Shown piece by piece: positions 14,565-23,900 of a stretch of DNA of 40,826 bases. Each line of letters starts with the position of its first letter. The stretch's first letter is position 1. Position numbers and translations under genes: made by a program. The notes beneath the pieces are model-generated. The model was not told where the DNA came from. It was given only the letters and a program-made list of their open reading frames with translations, and made no database searches. The DNA is from a virus: positions 1 to 40,826 of IMG/VR virus record IMGVR_UViG_3300005563_000018; one strand, 5' to 3'.

Positions 14565-15587
14565 GTGTTCGACTCATCCTACTATGACAAGATATGGGGC
14601 ACAGTTCACCGGCACGACTATTGTAAGACGCTAGCCGATAACCTGATTGCTAAATATAATCCACGATCCGTGCTTGATATCGGCACGGGTTGTGGCTATT
14701 TAGTCAAAATCTTAAGAGATAAAGGGGTAAAAGCTTATGGGTTGGAGATATCAGAGTATGCAGTTGCTAATTCGCACGGAAATATCTTGGTTGGAGATGT
14801 CCGTGACCTACCATTTTCCGATAAATCCTTTGACGTTGTCTGCTCGCAGGGGCTATGGGAATATATACCCGAATCAGATATAGCCAAAGCCTGGAGCGAA
14901 TGCTTAAGGGTAGGCAAAAACCAGGAACATAATATTGATACTACTAACGACCAGTCAGACTGGAGTAAGGAGTTTGTGACTCATAAACCGGCTGAATGGT
15001 GGGCGGAAAAGCTGAGACAGCCCAAAGTCCTAGTTGCTTGTCCGAACCACATCGTCAAAGAGTATTCATTCCAGCGATGGATAGATAACGTCAAGAACTT
15101 AACCTTCCCGAACTACGACATCCTGGTAGTAGATAACTCTCCTAACGGCGAGCTGATTGAGAAATACGGCGACCAAGTGCCGATAATCAAACTGCCGACT
15201 GAGGGAATAGAGCACCTATCGGTAACACGCATGAACCGCTCAATGGAGTTGATTAGACAGAAGTTCTTAGAGGGCGGTTATGCACACTGGATGGACATTG
15301 AATCGGATGTCATCCCCGAATCAAGCGTTATAGAGAAGCTCATGAAGCTTAAAGTTGACTGGGCTTCTCACGCCTATCCCGCGAGAGGAACAACAGACGG
15401 TTCTGTCCAGCAGGGTATCGGCTGTTCTTTATTATCCCGACATTTGCTGGAGAACTTTGACTGGAAGGACGCCGAAGATAACACCACACCTGACGGCTGG
15501 CTGTGGGAACGAGTTAGGCCGAGAGTTTATGAATTTCCTACCCATGAGATGTACGGCATCATTAAAATGGAGCATCTAGCGAGTTAA
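14565..15587 (+). CDS. Methyltransferase-glycosyltransferase fusion
   Basis: A protein of 340 aa from GTG 14565 with a strong AGGAGGGGG site. Residues 1-130 form a class I SAM-dependent methyltransferase: VLDIGTGCGYL (SAM-binding loop), GLEISEYAV, then DLPFSDKSFDVVCSQGLWEY. Residues 147-340 resemble a family-2-like glycosyltransferase (PKVLVACPNHIVKEYSFQRW, NYDILVVDNSPNGE, and a DIESDV acidic motif that could bind metal-nucleotide sugar). It lies between virion genes, so it could modify the fibre, another virion protein or a host surface glycan. The true acceptor is unknown. Confidence 0.72.
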   Translation: MFDSSYYDKIWGTVHRHDYCKTLADNLIAKYNPRSVLDIGTGCGYLVKILRDKGVKAYGLEISEYAVANSHGNILVGDVRDLPFSDKSFDVVCSQGLWEYIPESDIAKAWSECLRVGKNQEHNIDTTNDQSDWSKEFVTHKPAEWWAEKLRQPKVLVACPNHIVKEYSFQRWIDNVKNLTFPNYDILVVDNSPNGELIEKYGDQVPIIKLPTEGIEHLSVTRMNRSMELIRQKFLEGGYAHWMDIESDVIPESSVIEKLMKLKVDWASHAYPARGTTDGSVQQGIGCSLLSRHLLENFDWKDAEDNTTPDGWLWERVRPRVYEFPTHEMYGIIKMEHLAS

Positions 15588-15588
15588 T

Positions 15589-18500
15589 ATGCCTACTATT
15601 CGACAAGAAATAAATATTCTCACACATAAACTTACGGGAAGTACCGTTGATTCTAGCGAAATAGTCCAGCTTGATACCGCCCAGTATGTCAACCCGACTT
15701 ACTATTTTGAGGTAGTAGCCCAAAATGTTTTGGGCGGCGAGACAATCGCTCTAAGGAGAAAGGGAACTACAACCGACGACGTGACCATTACTCCCTCGAC
15801 AGTCTCCTCTTATACTCGGTTTAGGTCATCATCTTTTACGCCGCCAGCGGGTCAAACAGAATATATTATCCATGCGGTACAGGTTGGGAGCGGGGTGGAT
15901 GTTAAGTCTGCAAAAATCATTATAATAGACAACCCCACCACCCTAACCTCTTCCGAAACCCAAATAGAAATCGGCATGATCAAGACGGGGCTGACCTCTA
16001 CCGCCGCCACCAAAGTAGTACCGGATTCTACCTTAACTAAATACTGGAAATATACGGCCGCTAACTGGGACGGCACAACTACATTCTATGCTGAAGTAAC
16101 TTACTTAATGGCTTCCAGTAAATCCGGTGGCACGTTTGTATTACAAGAAGATAATGGTTCATTCGCTAGCTGGACGGATAAGGTAACCATCGTCAGTGCC
16201 GGAGTCGCTACGGCGGCTACCAGAGTCCGTTCGGCTTCATTCACTCCGACAGATGGCAGGAATTATAGGATTGCCTATTTTGTAGCTTCAAGTAAGTCGG
16301 CCGCCTCTATCTTTAACGCTAAGGTTATTGTAGACCAAATCTATACAGATATAGATAGTTATTCAGAAGCTAATTCGAGCAATGCTCGTCAGGATTATTC
16401 TGGACTATCTAATGGTCAATCATTCACTGGTAATGGGTCTGCGATAGTTGCAGCTATTGTACAGCTCAAAAAGGGCGGTTCTCCTGCGGGTAATATGTTT
16501 GCGAAAATATATGCTCATTCTGGTGTATATGGGACTTCTAGCGTACCGACTGGGGCTGCTCTTGCTACTTCAGACGCTTTTGATGTTTCTACCCTAACAA
16601 CTTCCTTTATTATGCAGCCATTCATTTTTAGTGGTGCAAATCAAATTACTCCGACTAATGGTACGAATTATGTATTGACTCTCGAAACCTCTGGTGGCGA
16701 TGCGAGTAATGCCGCCCAATGGGGTTCTGATACTAATTCACCCACCGCTTCTGGGAATCGTTCATTTAATACTGGCTCCGGTTGGACGGCAGCGGCTACG
16801 GAAGATATGATATTCCATATAGTATCGGCCTTCCCCGCCCTCCTAGAACCCCAATACCTACTACTTAATACAGCCGATAGTAATGCTACGGGGGTGCAAG
16901 GTTATCAGACCCTTTGGGATTCAACCGAGTGGTCTGGCGTTACAAACACTTATAAACACGCAATAGATTCAGATAATGCATCTAATTCGGCTAAATTAAG
17001 AGATATAACTGGCTCGGCTGATGTTACCAGCTCGACTGTCACGGGTGCTAACCAGCAGATAAGTTCTGCGCTTACGATGCCGACAACCGGCGATGAAATA
17101 GATACTTGGATTCTAAACACTACCGGCGTGGTGGGAGCAAGCAGGATATTAGTCCAAAGTACGGTCAGTAGTTCTACGAGCGCATCAATAACCCAAGTCG
17201 CCGCCACTATCACTGCCTCTGGCGGGACGCAGAGTGTCTCGGCAATCTCAACATCTAGCGTCTCAATTACCCAAGTGGCGGCTACTGTTACTGCGACCGG
17301 TGGAATTCAGACAGCTAAATCTAACGCCTCCCTCGCGCAATCAGCGGCCAATGTCACGGCTTCGGGCGGCACACAAACTGCTGTTGGAACAGTACTAAAT
17401 CTATCCTTCAAACAATCTACTACTGGTGGAAGTACGACCGGATCGCCGGCCGTATCCAGTGCTTTTGGTTCGCCAGTCACTGCCGGGAACCTGATTGTTG
17501 TGACGACAGCGGATAATTCAGGCACGACAACCGGGGTGACTGCCGTATCCGATACCGGCGGCAATACCTATAGCCAGATTCTTGATACTCACGGCACTAA
17601 CGGTTTCCAAATGTGGTATGCGGTTATAACGACAGGTGGTTCGTCATTTACAGTCTCGGTCACTTGGAGCACAGGGTTCACTTCACAAGTGCAGTTCGTG
17701 GCTCAGGAGTTTCAGGGGTTCACCGGAACGCCAGCCCTAGACAAATCTGCCTTCAGCCCCTCTACCGGGGGTACGACCAGCCAGAATCCAACATCAGGGG
17801 CTACTGCAACGACAACTCATCCCCAAGAGATTGTAGTCGGAGGAGTGCAGCACTCCGGTACCGCTTCTGCTTTCTCTCTCGGCAGCGGCTATACGAATCT
17901 GGGGACAGTAAATGCCACGGGGGTGGCAGTTGCCCAGGAATCTATGGGCGTAGCAACTACCGGAGCGCAGACGGCTACCTTTTCGATAGCCGCCTCCAGT
18001 GAGTGGGTCGCCGGCGTCGCGACATTTTATGACAATACCTCCAGTGCATCGGCGAATATCACGCAACTAGCGGCAACGGTCATAGCTACTGGGGGCGTCC
18101 CGTCGGTCGCGGCCCAGATCAGCGCGAATGTCTCTCAATCGGGGGGAACCATCTCGGCTGCCGGTGGTATCCAAACGATTACTACTGTTAGGATAGTATC
18201 TATAGCTCAGTCGGCCGGGGTTATTACGGCATCTGGCGGCACTCAGAGCATAACTACTACACAATTCGTATCGATTACCCAGCTGGCAGGAACCGTAACG
18301 GCAACCGGGGGCACGCAAGTCGCAAAGACAAATGCGGCCATTTCTCAATCAGCGGCCAGTGTAACAGCCGCAGGTGGCACGCAGTCTATTGCCACAGTTC
18401 AGAATGTATCAATCACACAGCTAGCCGCAACTATCACCGCGGCTGGCGGTGCGCAGAGCGTCGGCAATGTCCAAAGCGTCACGATTGCACAGACGGCGGC

Positions 18501-19065
18501 CAATATCACGGCTACCGGAGGCACTCAGACAGCAGCGAGTGTGCAAAAAGTGGCAACTTCCCAGCTAGCCGCAACTATCACCGCCACCGGTGGCACACAA
18601 ACGATAAATGCCGTAAGGAACGTAGCGATTTCTCATGTGGCGGCAACCGTCACCGCTGCCGGTGGAACTCAGAGCGTTGTTGCCAAACAGCTAGTGAATA
18701 TAGCCCAGATTGCGGCGAATATCACAGCAAGTGGAGGGACACAAGCATTATCTATTGTACTGAGTGCGGCGATCTCTCAGCTCGCCGCCACTATCACTGC
18801 TTTCGGCGGAACTCAGACTGTCTCTGCCGCCGATTTCAGCCTGCCGTTCGATGACCTGACAATCGTTTCCTATACCGACTATCTCATAATTACCAGCTAC
18901 GAAGACACCATCCGGCTAACCTCCCGAGCCGATGATTCCCTTACCATTAAGAGCTTCACCGATTCGCTGATAATCAAGCAAAATGCAGATGATTTGACCG
19001 ACAAATCAACCAGCGATGATTTAACAGTCCACTCTTACGAAGATAACCTCATAATATCTTCTTAA
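15589..19065 (+). CDS. Giant repeat-rich fibre/adhesin-like virion protein
   Basis: A protein of 1158 aa. Residues 1-530 are beta-rich. About 14 divergent repeats of about 24 aa follow, of the form VxIxQxAAxxTAxGGTQ: three at about 17180-17395 and eleven at about 18050-18830. They are interrupted by a beta-sandwich-like domain of about 220 aa. The last 75 residues change to a D-x-L-T/I-x-S repeat (SYTDYLIITSYEDTIRLTS). Size, low-complexity beta repeats and position suggest an extended host-binding fibre or surface adhesin. No catalytic motif and no signal peptide were seen. Confidence 0.72.
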   Translation: MPTIRQEINILTHKLTGSTVDSSEIVQLDTAQYVNPTYYFEVVAQNVLGGETIALRRKGTTTDDVTITPSTVSSYTRFRSSSFTPPAGQTEYIIHAVQVGSGVDVKSAKIIIIDNPTTLTSSETQIEIGMIKTGLTSTAATKVVPDSTLTKYWKYTAANWDGTTTFYAEVTYLMASSKSGGTFVLQEDNGSFASWTDKVTIVSAGVATAATRVRSASFTPTDGRNYRIAYFVASSKSAASIFNAKVIVDQIYTDIDSYSEANSSNARQDYSGLSNGQSFTGNGSAIVAAIVQLKKGGSPAGNMFAKIYAHSGVYGTSSVPTGAALATSDAFDVSTLTTSFIMQPFIFSGANQITPTNGTNYVLTLETSGGDASNAAQWGSDTNSPTASGNRSFNTGSGWTAAATEDMIFHIVSAFPALLEPQYLLLNTADSNATGVQGYQTLWDSTEWSGVTNTYKHAIDSDNASNSAKLRDITGSADVTSSTVTGANQQISSALTMPTTGDEIDTWILNTTGVVGASRILVQSTVSSSTSASITQVAATITASGGTQSVSAISTSSVSITQVAATVTATGGIQTAKSNASLAQSAANVTASGGTQTAVGTVLNLSFKQSTTGGSTTGSPAVSSAFGSPVTAGNLIVVTTADNSGTTTGVTAVSDTGGNTYSQILDTHGTNGFQMWYAVITTGGSSFTVSVTWSTGFTSQVQFVAQEFQGFTGTPALDKSAFSPSTGGTTSQNPTSGATATTTHPQEIVVGGVQHSGTASAFSLGSGYTNLGTVNATGVAVAQESMGVATTGAQTATFSIAASSEWVAGVATFYDNTSSASANITQLAATVIATGGVPSVAAQISANVSQSGGTISAAGGIQTITTVRIVSIAQSAGVITASGGTQSITTTQFVSITQLAGTVTATGGTQVAKTNAAISQSAASVTAAGGTQSIATVQNVSITQLAATITAAGGAQSVGNVQSVTIAQTAANITATGGTQTAASVQKVATSQLAATITATGGTQTINAVRNVAISHVAATVTAAGGTQSVVAKQLVNIAQIAANITASGGTQALSIVLSAAISQLAATITAFGGTQTVSAADFSLPFDDLTIVSYTDYLIITSYEDTIRLTSRADDSLTIKSFTDSLIIKQNADDLTDKSTSDDLTVHSYEDNLIISS
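17180..18830 (+). repeat. Tandem 24-residue repeats within the giant fibre gene
   Basis: Coding repeats of about 72 nt, encoding xxISQLAATITAxGGTQ-type units in two blocks around a non-repeat domain. The DNA copies have diverged while the protein pattern is kept, so the array is old and under selection for the fold rather than a recent expansion. Confidence 0.7.
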
Positions 19066-19077
19066 CAGTGGTATAAT
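19049..19077 (+). promoter_or_regulatory. Extended -10 promoter P1 before the CAP gene
   Basis: TGGTATAAT, with TATAAT at 19072-19077, follows the stop of the fibre gene; the -35 is weak. Any transcript would run through a segment with hairpin TGACC/GGTCA, a direct repeat AATAAGTAAG (19126-19135 and 19152-19161), and an inverted TTACTT copy near 19171, before reaching the second promoter. Confidence 0.45.
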
Positions 19078-19125
19078 ATAGTCAAGCACAGGCGATGACC
19101 GATAAGGGGTCAAGCTGAAAACCAA

Positions 19126-19178
19126 AATAAGTAAGGAGTGCCAGGTACGCGAATAAGTAAGCGGCCGAACATTACTTA
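19126..19178. repeat. Operator-like repeats upstream of the CAP gene promoter
   Basis: Two copies of AATAAGTAAG 26 bp apart, with an inverted TTACTT forming a short hairpin with the second copy. The location just upstream of a strong promoter suggests regulator binding sites. No regulator is identified. Confidence 0.4.
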
Positions 19179-19188
19179 CCTTTAAAAC

Positions 19189-19217
19189 TTGAGATTCAGA
19201 TATAAAAGTGGTATAAT
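19189..19217 (+). promoter_or_regulatory. Strong promoter P2 giving a leaderless CAP transcript
   Basis: TTGAGA (19189-19194), a 17-base spacer, and TATAAT (19212-19217) with the TGG extension. The GTG start codon begins at 19224, where transcription itself should begin, so the mRNA is predicted to be leaderless. There is no Shine-Dalgarno sequence. Confidence 0.75.
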
Positions 19218-19223
19218 CACCTC

Positions 19224-19862
19224 GTGAAAAGGATAATTGTCCTTATTGTGGTGGTGATTTTAGCCCTGTCAGGCGGTGTACTGGCTTTAAGACATACCAA
19301 TACGTCTAAACCTACCGAAAACACCTCCCAAACGGCTCAAAATGCCCACACACCGCTAACAGCAGATGATATCTTCAGCCTAGTCAACCAGCAACGGGTA
19401 AATAGCGGCCTTCAACCCTATATCGCAGCAGCAGAACTGGCAAAATCCTCTTTGGATAAGTGCCTGGATATGGTCAAGGGCAACTATTACGCCCACATCA
19501 ACCCGACAACGGGAATGCAGGGTTACGAGTACATCAAACAAGAGCTACCATCAGCCAAGGACCTGAGTGAGAATATCGAAAAGATTGCCTCAGACGATCC
19601 TCAGCTGATAGTTGATAGATGGATGGCAAGCCCGGAACATAAAGCCGCAATTCTAAGTACCGATTTCACGGTAAGCGGCCTATCAATCTGCCGTGACCCT
19701 AACGATATTTACCAACAAAACTTCATCGTTGAGCACTTCGCTAGCCTACAGTCCCAAACCACTTATGTCGCGCCCCAATCTATCGGAACCTTGTGTCAAG
19801 ATGGTTGGATAAGTTCTTCTACTGGCAGCGGAAGCTGCTCTTGGCACGGCGGCGAATTATAA
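19224..19862 (+). CDS. Secreted or membrane-anchored CAP-domain protein
   Basis: A protein of 212 aa with an N-terminal hydrophobic segment (KRIIVLIVVVILALSGGVLAL) and a Thr/Asn-rich linker. A CAP/SCP domain follows (LVNQQRVNSGLQPY, YYAHINPTTG, LSENIE, WMASPEHKAAIL), ending in a Cys-containing tail (LCQDGWISSSTGSGSCSWHGGE) like the DUF3761-type C-terminal motif. Bacterial CAP proteins act outside the cell, often on surface or envelope functions. It has its own strong promoter and leaderless start in the middle of virion genes, so it may be a lysogenic-conversion (moron) gene expressed from the prophage. Confidence 0.78.
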   Translation: MKRIIVLIVVVILALSGGVLALRHTNTSKPTENTSQTAQNAHTPLTADDIFSLVNQQRVNSGLQPYIAAAELAKSSLDKCLDMVKGNYYAHINPTTGMQGYEYIKQELPSAKDLSENIEKIASDDPQLIVDRWMASPEHKAAILSTDFTVSGLSICRDPNDIYQQNFIVEHFASLQSQTTYVAPQSIGTLCQDGWISSSTGSGSCSWHGGEL

Positions 19863-19889
19863 TCTGAGTCTCCTCATCAGGAGACACCA

Positions 19890-20909
19890 ATGGATTTACA
19901 AGGCTCTTCGAGTCTTTTGCAGGGCGGCACTACTATCGCTCCCGTTACCACCAGCCCTCAAATCTCAACCTATCAAACTCAACCAGCCACCAATGTATTA
20001 AATTACAGCGGCTCAACCCCCACGTATCCCGTATATAATGCGACTACTTACGACACCACAGCGACAGCACCAGCACAGCCGACCTATTACTACGACTCGG
20101 CCGGTAACGCTTACACCGATCAAGCTTCAGCTACCCAAGCTGACCAGAATTTAGCAGCCATACAGCTCGCCCAAGCAGCCCTAAATCGCATCCCCAATCA
20201 GCTAGCTATCGCTGACCAGAACATCGGAACCCAGTATGATCAGAGCAAACAGAGCCTAGATACAGACGCGGCCAACGCCCTCAGCTCTTTCAATACCAGC
20301 TCTACCCAAAACCAGCAGGACTACCGGACGGGACAGAACACCGTCAATTCCCAAGCTTCCCAGGATAACCAAAGCTTACTCCGAATCCTCGCCGGGCTTG
20401 GTGCCGGCGGCGGTTCGGAAGCTAAGTACTTAATCCCCAGTCTAGTCGGTAATGTCGCCAGCAAAGGCTTAAGCGCCGCTGCCCAGACCTTCGGCCAGAA
20501 CGCTCAAGGGCTGAACACCGCCTACGGTAACTTCCAAAACCAAGACAAGACCGAGCGAGCTAACTTAGAGAACTGGCTAAGCTCTCAAAACAATTCCGCC
20601 CAGTCTACGGCCGACCAGAACAAGATTAGTCTGCTCCAAACTATCGCCGGACTGCAGACTAATCTCTCGGCCGCCTCTCCCTACCTTTCTCAGATAAATG
20701 ACTTGTCTTCAGCGGTTGATAATCTGGCTAAGATCAATCCGCAATACGCGGGCAGCCTACCACAATACGTTGCTCCATCACTTTCGACCTTTGTTCCCCA
20801 GGGCAACCAGCCTATCGCTATCGCCCAGCAAGCCACCCAGCCTGGTACACCTTCCTATCTGAGCTTGCTATCTGGACTTAAAGACAAAACCAGCCCATTA
20901 ACAGCTTAA
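19890..20909 (+). CDS. Probable internal virion protein
   Basis: A protein of 339 aa, Gln/Asn/Ser/Ala-rich. Residues 1-85 are low-complexity, and the remainder is mainly helical with coiled-coil tendency and a glycine patch (RILAGLGAGGGSEA). AGGAGA precedes the start. The position directly before the giant polyvalent protein, and the composition, resemble ejected internal proteins of podoviruses. There is no specific domain. Confidence 0.6.
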   Translation: MDLQGSSSLLQGGTTIAPVTTSPQISTYQTQPATNVLNYSGSTPTYPVYNATTYDTTATAPAQPTYYYDSAGNAYTDQASATQADQNLAAIQLAQAALNRIPNQLAIADQNIGTQYDQSKQSLDTDAANALSSFNTSSTQNQQDYRTGQNTVNSQASQDNQSLLRILAGLGAGGGSEAKYLIPSLVGNVASKGLSAAAQTFGQNAQGLNTAYGNFQNQDKTERANLENWLSSQNNSAQSTADQNKISLLQTIAGLQTNLSAASPYLSQINDLSSAVDNLAKINPQYAGSLPQYVAPSLSTFVPQGNQPIAIAQQATQPGTPSYLSLLSGLKDKTSPLTA

Positions 20910-20919
20910 GGAATCTACT

Positions 20920-23900
20920 TTGGCCACTTTGCTCAAAGTCAATAACGACTACAACCTACCTAATATAGGTATAAGCAGCGGACAAGCTCCGCCGCCAGCG
21001 CCGCTAATCAACATCCAAAACGCCCAAGGGGCATATGTTCCGCAGACTTACGTTCCGCCGCCAGCACCGACTCCCCAGACACCGACTTGGGGAGTTACTC
21101 CGATACGCCCTTCACCTCTACAGAGTGTGCTTAGGGTGTTAAGCGGCTTAGCCAGCCCGGCTACGGCCGCTGGTAAATTAGCCGGTAATGATGCCAGTTT
21201 GATCGCCGCTAGATTGACCGGTAACCAAAAAGCTAGGCAAAATGCCAGATTGGCCGGGCAAAACAACCTTAATAAGCTGGTCGATACCACCAGACAGTTC
21301 ACTACCCGCCCGGCGGTTGAGTTAATCAGCTCGGTCATACCCAAGCAAAAGACTTTCACGCCCAACGGCGGGGTAGAAAAAGCTCTATTAGGCTCAACCC
21401 CGATCCAAAATATCGAGAAGAAAGTCGCCAATAACTACGCTACCCATCCAAACCTAAGCCCAGCCGCCAGAGTCGCCCTAGCTGCTGGAGAAGGACTTGG
21501 TAGTTTAGCTCAGGATGTGCCGATTGTCGGCGGTGAAGCCAAGCTGGCTGGAAAAGCCCTTAAGGCAGTCAAAGTCCCAGAAGCAGTCAACGCTATTAAT
21601 GCTATTCCTAAGAACGAAATAGGCGCAGTCGGCAAAAACGTAAACCCCGAAGCATCGCCAAGACCCAGAGAACAGATAATCTCAGACATCCAAGCCAATA
21701 TAAAAGCCGCCAAAGCCGCTACCGGCCACGAACCCGGTGAGTTCAGAAGCATCAAAGGCTCCAAAACCGGAGCCAAGAGCAATATGACCGCATCGATGAA
21801 ACCTTATTGGCAGAAACATGAGCAATTAAGAGAAGAGTTGAACCAGTCTAAGCCTAATGTACCGGATGAAAATTTAGCTAAGCGTTATCAAGAGATGGGG
21901 CAACAAATAGCTAATGATAATCGTAACGCACTCTTTGAGGTTGCTCAAAAAAAAGGTTTTAAGGCTGAGTTTACCCCTACAAATACTTATCGATACACCT
22001 TGACCAGCCCAGAGGGTAAAACTATTAGAGCCGAATCCTTAAGCGATGCTTATAGGCTTATAGGCACCAATCATTTAAAAGAATTTGAGGATTCATATAA
22101 AGTCACCCAACCCACACCTATACCGGAAGTACCGAAGGCATTACAGTCGTATATTATAGGACATACGGACATTCCGCCGGAAATTAAAACTAACATAGCT
22201 AGCGGAAACGATATTGTTACCTTATATCACGCTACTAATAACCCAGAGGCTATCCTTAAAAGTGGCAAACTCCAGCCGGAAGGTGCGAGACTGTCTATAG
22301 AAGATAGAAAGTTTAGCGAAAACCCCGACCATATTTTTCTGACACCTAACCCAGAAAGAGCGAAAGAATTTGGAGATAAATTGGTTCAGGTTAAACTGCG
22401 CTCCGGTGACCCAAATCTCACTAATATTGATTCCCTTGATTATAAATACAGAGGTGAATTACCTGTAAAACCAGTCACCCAGCCCACACAAGGGGCTAAA
22501 CAAACTTCCTCATATTTGCCCGCGCCTCAGACTGCGGCAAAGGAGGCGAAGGCAGCGAGCGGTCCTGTTGCTGAAACCGCCGTTTCCGCCGCCAAGCCAA
22601 AATTGGAATCCAAAGCACCAACAAAACCAGCGGCACCACCCCAAAAATCAGTAGTAGCCACACCCAAATCGTTACTATCTCCATTGTCTAAGACTACCAC
22701 ACCACTTACTAATGAGGAAATCAAGATTGGACATGCCCTTGGCCTGGATAAGCGACAAATGGCGGCGGCTAAGAGCCAAAACGCCCTTGATAAAGCCTTT
22801 CAAACCTCAATGGCCGATATCCGGGCTGGCAAAAACCCCAAAGTCTCACCAGATGACCTGGCCTCCATGAGCGGCCCGGAACAGATGAGGGTATCTAACT
22901 ACCTAAATTCTCTGACCGCACCGAAACGCGAGTTACCAAAGTCCCCCAATGGCGTAGCCGAGCTACCCAAGCGCCAGCCCGTCCCAACCGCTAAGTACTT
23001 ATTCTCGACTAAAGTTAACGCTATCCGCTCAATTGGCGGCAAAGACGCTAACGACTTGGCTGATAGGATCGTAAATACCGATAGGGAAGCCCGCGACTTA
23101 CGGGCTAATTGGATGAACCAGTCTAAAACGGTTATGAGCCTAAGCAAGAAAGAGTTTGAAGAGGCCGTAGACGTTAAAGAAGGCAAGCTACCGGCCTCCG
23201 CCGTAGGCAGTCGGGTCAACAAGGCTGTAGCCGAGATGAGCAAAGTCTTTCCCGACGTCCACTCTCAGGGCTTTGGCGAAGGCTTAATAATTGGTGATCG
23301 GGGAGCGACCTATTTCCCCCATTCCTATCCGAACCTAAACAAGCTCAAAGGCTCCAAGTTAGATAACGACCTGCAGTACCTAATGGACACCGAACAAGTT
23401 GACCACCGCACCGCTACGGAATTGTTCAACCAGATGGCGAAAGAGGGTAAATACCCTAACCGCTTTGGTAACTTCGCCAATGCCCGGCTGACTGAAATGC
23501 CCGGCTACTATAAAGACAAGCAAGCCTATACCTCCTACCTCCAATCGGCCGCCCAGAACATAGCCGAAGCTCGCCATTTTGGCACCGACAATGAAATAGC
23601 TAATAAGCTAATCGACAACATCAGGATTAACGGTGGCGATAACGAAGCCGCTCAGAAGGCTCTGGAGAATTACCTGCGCGAAGCCGACAGAGGCCGCTTG
23701 TCTAAACCGCTACAAGCCGTTCGCGGCACTTACGGCGCGTTAACCCTGGGTAAAGCGGCAATCTCCCACGCCGGCCAGACCTCCAATACCGCAGTTGAAG
23801 CTGGAATAGCCCGGACACTTAAGGGCTGGGGTGAATATATAAGCCAAAACAAAGAGGGCAGGTCATTTATTGACAAAACCGGCGTTACTAACCCACAAGA

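Noticed and set aside
15589-19065. Possible diversity-generating retroelement target in the repeat-rich fibre
   Set aside because: No reverse transcriptase and no template repeat in the window; repeats differ by ordinary drift.
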